Below, piece after piece: positions 61,533 through 64,000 of a DNA stretch of 64,000 nucleotides; the stretch's first letter is position 1; each line of letters starts with the position of its first letter. Under the pieces are notes generated by a model. That model saw only the letters and a list, made by a program, of their open reading frames with translations. It was not told where the DNA came from and did not search any database. Location: assembly GCA_020199835.1 (NCBI GenBank), contig JAIVJV010000010.1:242023-306022 (forward strand), written 5' to 3'. This DNA is from Acidobacteriota bacterium (lineage in GTDB: Bacteria; Acidobacteriota; Blastocatellia; Pyrinomonadales; Pyrinomonadaceae). The translations under genes and the position numbers were made by a program.

Positions 61533-63482
61533 TTAGGCGACGGTGCGTTCTAATTTGTGGTCAGACTTCATGCGATACATTTTCTCGTCGGCGGCAACTA
61601 CAAGTTGGTCCAGTGTTTCGCCGTCGATGCCGAAGATCGCGGTGCCGATGCTGATGCCGACGCGCGCGTAGCGGTTCCGGCCAGTCATCAGGGTGAACTT
61701 GGAGACGGCGTTTTCGATGCGCAGGCACAGTTCATCGACTTGGGAGCCGACCACTTCCTGCACGATCGCCACAAACTCGTCGCCGCCGTAACGTGCGAGA
61801 AAATCGTATTCGCGTAGCTGAGCTTCGATGATGTGGGCCACTTCACGGAGCATTTTGTCGCCCGCCTTGTGACCAAACGTATCGTTGACGCTCTTGAACT
61901 CATCCAGGTCGAACATCATCACTTGAAACGCGCGATCAGTACGCCGCGCACGAGCCGCTTCTTCGTCAAAGCGCAACGCGAGATAACGCGCGTTTGGCAG
62001 CCCGGTAAGTGAATCGGTTAATGCATTCGACTCCGCTAACGCGTGCTGCATCGCGTTACCGAGCGCGTCCGAAGCGAGACGTGTCACCGTCTCCAGCAAT
62101 CGCATGTGATCGTCTGTGTACTGTTCGAGCTCGGAGGAATACACGGAGAGCGCGCCGAGTAAAGTATCGTCCTTGAACAGTGGCAACGACGCCATCGAAC
62201 GATACTTGATGCCGGCTTCGGGATTGATGTCCGTGAAATCAAGACTGGGATGAAGCTGGTTCACCGCGCTCCGATTCGCCAACGCGAAACCCGTGACACC
62301 TTCTCCTAACGCGATGCATCGTGACGAGAGTTTTTGCGCGTACTTGCCAACGACGTGACGCGCCGAGGCGTAACCCTTCTTTTCGTCGTAGATGTAGACC
62401 ACGCAGGTATCAAACGGCACGACGTGGCCGACTTTATCTACGAGGATCTCAAGTGTGTGTTCGACGTCCAGTGACGTGCCGAAGGTCCGCGCGATCTCAT
62501 ACAGCGCGTAAACCTCGCGATGAGCTTTCTTGATCTGATCGTAAGCAATGTAAGAACCGCGTTCCCGGGTTTGCCCCAGGTCGACGTCGTTCAACTGAAT
62601 CGGTTCAGGCGAATGGCTTGCGGATTGGTGTTTCAAACCAAGCGCTTCGATTCGGGCTTCGAAGCGTGGCAGATTTTTGATGAACTCTTCGACCACGACG
62701 GGGTCGAAGTGAATTCCCGAGCCACGCAACAGGAATGCGGTCGCTTCGCTGAGCGTCATGCTCCGGCGAAATGGACGGTCTTCGCGCAACGAATCAAAAC
62801 AATCGACGACGGAGATAATGCGCGCGGTAATCGGGATCTGTTCGCCACGCAGTTTGTCGGGATACCCACGACCGTCCCACTGCTCGTGGTGATGACGAAT
62901 GATCGGAATGACGGGATAAGGGAAGTTCACGCGCGCAAGGATCTGCGCGCCGACCACCGTATGGATCTTCATCTTCTCAAACTCAGCCGGCGTCAACGGA
63001 CCGGGCTTGTTCAAGATGTGGGATGGAACGGCGAGTTTGCCTACATCATGGAGTAGCGCGCCGGCTTTGAGCGCTTCGATCTCGTTTCGAGAGAGGCCGA
63101 AGACTTCGCCCATGCCGGCCGCGTAGATCTGTACGCGACGCAAGTGACAGTGGGTTGTTTGATCCTTCGCGTCGATGGCCGTGGCCAATGCCTCGGCGGT
63201 CGCGAGATGCAGTTGGCCCAGCGCTTCGAGCTCGTCCGTCTTTGTTTGCAGACGTGCTTTAGCGCTGCGATAGATCAGGTAAGTGCCGAGTATGGAAATT
63301 GGAACGAGAACGAGATAGAGAAAAGGAAATGTGCCGAAGGCGAGTTCGAGTACGAGCGGGACGAGCAACAAGGACCACAAGACCCACAGTTGATTTGTAA
63401 TCCACCACTGGGCCAGGCCGTCGCGAAGAGAATTTTGCACCACCATTTCGTGGCTGGTTTGAAACCGGGGGGGTAACTCCAT
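61533..63482 (-). CDS. HD-GYP / GAF / GGDEF cyclic-di-GMP protein
   Basis: 649 residues, SD AGGAG 6 bases before ATG. Two N-terminal membrane helices (about 30-70). HD-GYP domain around 95-250: LLHDVGKLAVPSHILNKPGP, HHHEQWDGRGYPDKLRGEQI (intact HD and GYP motifs) for c-di-GMP hydrolysis. GAF domain near 310-460 (LYEIARTFGTSLDVEHTLEI). GGDEF domain at the C-terminus: FLARYGGDEFVAIVQ, with AVSIG-type GISIGTAIFG. Both turnover domains look catalytically intact in one chain. The GGDEF has no RxxD I-site in the expected place, so product inhibition may be weak. A structured leader lies upstream (63544-63706). Confidence 0.92.
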   Translation of the reverse strand: MELPPRFQTSHEMVVQNSLRDGLAQWWITNQLWVLWSLLLVPLVLELAFGTFPFLYLVLVPISILGTYLIYRSAKARLQTKTDELEALGQLHLATAEALATAIDAKDQTTHCHLRRVQIYAAGMGEVFGLSRNEIEALKAGALLHDVGKLAVPSHILNKPGPLTPAEFEKMKIHTVVGAQILARVNFPYPVIPIIRHHHEQWDGRGYPDKLRGEQIPITARIISVVDCFDSLREDRPFRRSMTLSEATAFLLRGSGIHFDPVVVEEFIKNLPRFEARIEALGLKHQSASHSPEPIQLNDVDLGQTRERGSYIAYDQIKKAHREVYALYEIARTFGTSLDVEHTLEILVDKVGHVVPFDTCVVYIYDEKKGYASARHVVGKYAQKLSSRCIALGEGVTGFALANRSAVNQLHPSLDFTDINPEAGIKYRSMASLPLFKDDTLLGALSVYSSELEQYTDDHMRLLETVTRLASDALGNAMQHALAESNALTDSLTGLPNARYLALRFDEEAARARRTDRAFQVMMFDLDEFKSVNDTFGHKAGDKMLREVAHIIEAQLREYDFLARYGGDEFVAIVQEVVGSQVDELCLRIENAVSKFTLMTGRNRYARVGISIGTAIFGIDGETLDQLVVAADEKMYRMKSDHKLERTVA

Positions 63483-63543
63483 TTATTCTCCTGAAACGCG
63501 ACGGGGTTCGTTTGGACTAAGAGCAATCGGTCTCACGCGAGCA

Positions 63544-63586
63544 TGCCGGAGACAGAGTTGGGAGCAACTCAACTCCGTCCCCGGCA
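63544..63586 (-). promoter_or_regulatory. 17-bp leader hairpin upstream of the HD-GYP/GGDEF gene
   Basis: 63544-63560 pairs with 63570-63586 around a 9-base loop. On the plus strand there are two A-C mismatches, but on the minus strand both become G-U pairs, so the stem is complete only in RNA from the minus strand. It sits about 60 bases before the HD-GYP/GGDEF start codon, with no T-run after it, so it is more likely a 5' leader structure than a terminator. Confidence 0.55.
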
Positions 63587-63653
63587 AATTGGGCAAGTGG
63601 CACTCCGCATCGCAAACCGGACTGCCGTGCTGGGTGAGATTTCAAAAAACTTT

Positions 63654-63706
63654 GCGGCTACGGGCTCCGTGCGGAGAGCCCGCGAAGCCTGTGGCTTCTG
63701 CGCCGC
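63654..63706. other. Branched inverted-repeat structure
   Basis: An outer stem GCGGC (63654-63658)/GCCGC (63702-63706) encloses two hairpins: CGGGCTC (63661-63667)/GAGCCCG (63676-63682) and GAAGCC (63684-63689)/GGCTTC (63693-63698). Together a possible three-way junction RNA. Strand is unclear: it could belong to the minus-strand leader of the c-di-GMP gene or to the IS110 element on the plus strand. Confidence 0.45.
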
Positions 63707-63898
63707 GCTATGCCTAATCACAACTCGTGTGCCGCGCCGTTTCGTTCGGAAACTCGCACCATGTATTCGCGCTGTTTCAATTCGACAGGTCAGAGTGAAA
63801 ACTTCGGTCAGCCTGCACTAGCGGTAGCCAACACCTTCGGCGTTGCAACGACGCACGGCGGATATACCCAGGGTTGAAACAACCCTGATGTTATGAAG

Positions 63899-63964
63899 CA
63901 GCGCCTCCGTTCGTGAGTGCTAGACTCACGACAGCTCTGACCATGAGACTGAAAGGAGGCGCTG
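63899..63964 (+). promoter_or_regulatory. Stem masking the SD and start codon of the transposase
   Basis: CAGCGCCTCC (63899-63908) pairs exactly with GGAGGCGCTG (63955-63964), which contains the SD (AGGAGG) and the G of the GTG start. A smaller hairpin (63911-63918 with 63924-63931) nests inside. The paired form would block ribosome entry, giving low transposase output. It may overlap the 3' part of a bridge RNA. Confidence 0.6.
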
Positions 63965-64000
63965 TGCAGAAAATATATATCGGCGTTGACTTTCATGCAC
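63964..64000 (+). CDS. IS110-family transposase, N-terminal start (partial)
   Basis: GTG start at 63964 with AAAGGAGG 5 bases upstream gives VQKIYIGVDFHA, the usual IS110 opening with the first catalytic Asp of the RuvC-like DEDD domain (GVDFH). Only 12 codons are within the window, so family is supported but subgroup and integrity are not. Confidence 0.72.
   Translation, partial: MQKIYIGVDFHA

Larger units (their letters stand above)
63483..63963. other. 480-bp non-coding region between the c-di-GMP gene and the IS110 transposase
   Basis: No convincing gene. A 279-bp open frame on the + strand (63543-63821) lacks an SD and family resemblance. The region holds, from left to right, a long hairpin that fits the minus strand (63544-63586), a branched inverted-repeat cluster (63654-63706), and two hairpins just before the transposase (63869-63887, 63911-63931). 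Confidence 0.7.
63869..64000 (+). mobile_element. IS110-family element, left end (continues past window)
   Basis: The transposase begins at 63964 and runs off the edge. Upstream, 63869-63963 is non-coding and rich in hairpins (63869-63876 with 63880-63887; 63911-63918 with 63924-63931). IS110 elements keep a non-coding left end from which a bridge RNA is made in characterised members. The true left boundary is not known, because the family has no long terminal inverted repeats; 63869 is only the start of the first hairpin. Confidence 0.6.

Noticed and set aside
63483..63720. c-di-GMP-I (GEMM) riboswitch before the HD-GYP/GGDEF gene
   Set aside because: The gene context fits, but I could not find the conserved core (GGCAAACC, CGCAAAGCC and the tetraloop helix) on the minus strand.
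63543..63821. 92-codon open frame upstream of the IS110 element
   Set aside because: No SD, no recognisable domain, and it overlaps strong inverted repeats that suggest structured RNA.
1..64000. CRISPR array, rRNA operon or prophage
   Set aside because: No regularly spaced direct repeats, no rRNA-like sequence and no phage structural genes were seen.

Overview
The window reads as chromosome of a Gram-negative member of the Acidobacteriota. The call rests on a VWFA-related protein of the acidobacterial type (36295-37527), secreted DUF4214 proteins, a set of lipid A and LPS-export genes (lpxA, lpxB, lpxD, lptD), and paired secreted proteases ending in a Solibacter-like C-terminal module. A class such as Blastocatellia is a reasonable guess but is inference. 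Coding density is high, several convergent genes overlap at their 3' ends, and only one gene-free stretch exceeds 300 bp (63483-63963). There are no rRNA genes and no CRISPR array; there is one tRNA (Gln, CTG).

Layout. 1-9254: a polysaccharide or O-antigen locus with four GT4 glycosyltransferases (one partial at the edge, one fused to a methyltransferase and a beta-sandwich), a DUF4214/coiled-coil/methyltransferase protein, a Wzt-like ABC ATPase with a C-terminal sugar-binding domain, and a polytopic membrane protein. 9349-15399: three secreted proteins (DUF4214, subtilisin-like S8 protease, HExxH metalloprotease); the two proteases share a homologous C-terminal module. 15601-21072: lptD, lpxB, lpxD and lpxA. 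21184-23160: a large radical SAM protein resembling tetraether/membrane-spanning-lipid synthases, so this half of the window is largely about envelope building. 23244-33000: a mixed stretch with a lone HisKA protein, an M15 peptidase, tRNA-Gln, a DUF1003 protein, a frameshifted S9 peptidase, a histidine kinase and response regulator, an alpha/beta hydrolase and a GH18-like protein. Degenerate copies of the tRNA 3' end and its downstream hairpin recur here. 33034-40644: a carbamoyltransferase, LecA-like and VWFA secreted proteins, an AlbA_2 regulator and an ABC-2 permease.

40690-47628: folK-panB-panC (folate and pantothenate), then a molybdenum hydroxylase of the 4-hydroxybenzoyl-CoA reductase type (2Fe-2S, Mo and FAD subunits; the FAD subunit carries the extra four-cysteine loop) with a MocA-like cofactor protein. 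48302-58022: a catabolic block that can be read as tryptophan to kynurenine to anthranilate to anthraniloyl-CoA and onward: RidA, enoyl-CoA hydratase, acyl-CoA dehydrogenase, an FAD monooxygenase and an old-yellow-enzyme reductase on opposite strands (normally the two halves of one fused anthraniloyl-CoA monooxygenase/reductase), kynureninase, tryptophan 2,3-dioxygenase, a PilZ protein and a benzoate-type CoA ligase. A two-gene nucleotidyltransferase module sits inside this block. No kynurenine formamidase is visible.

58019-63482: signalling genes (NtrC-type regulator, hybrid sensor kinase, and a protein with both HD-GYP and GGDEF domains). 63483-64000: a structured non-coding leader, then the start of an IS110-family transposase running off the window edge.
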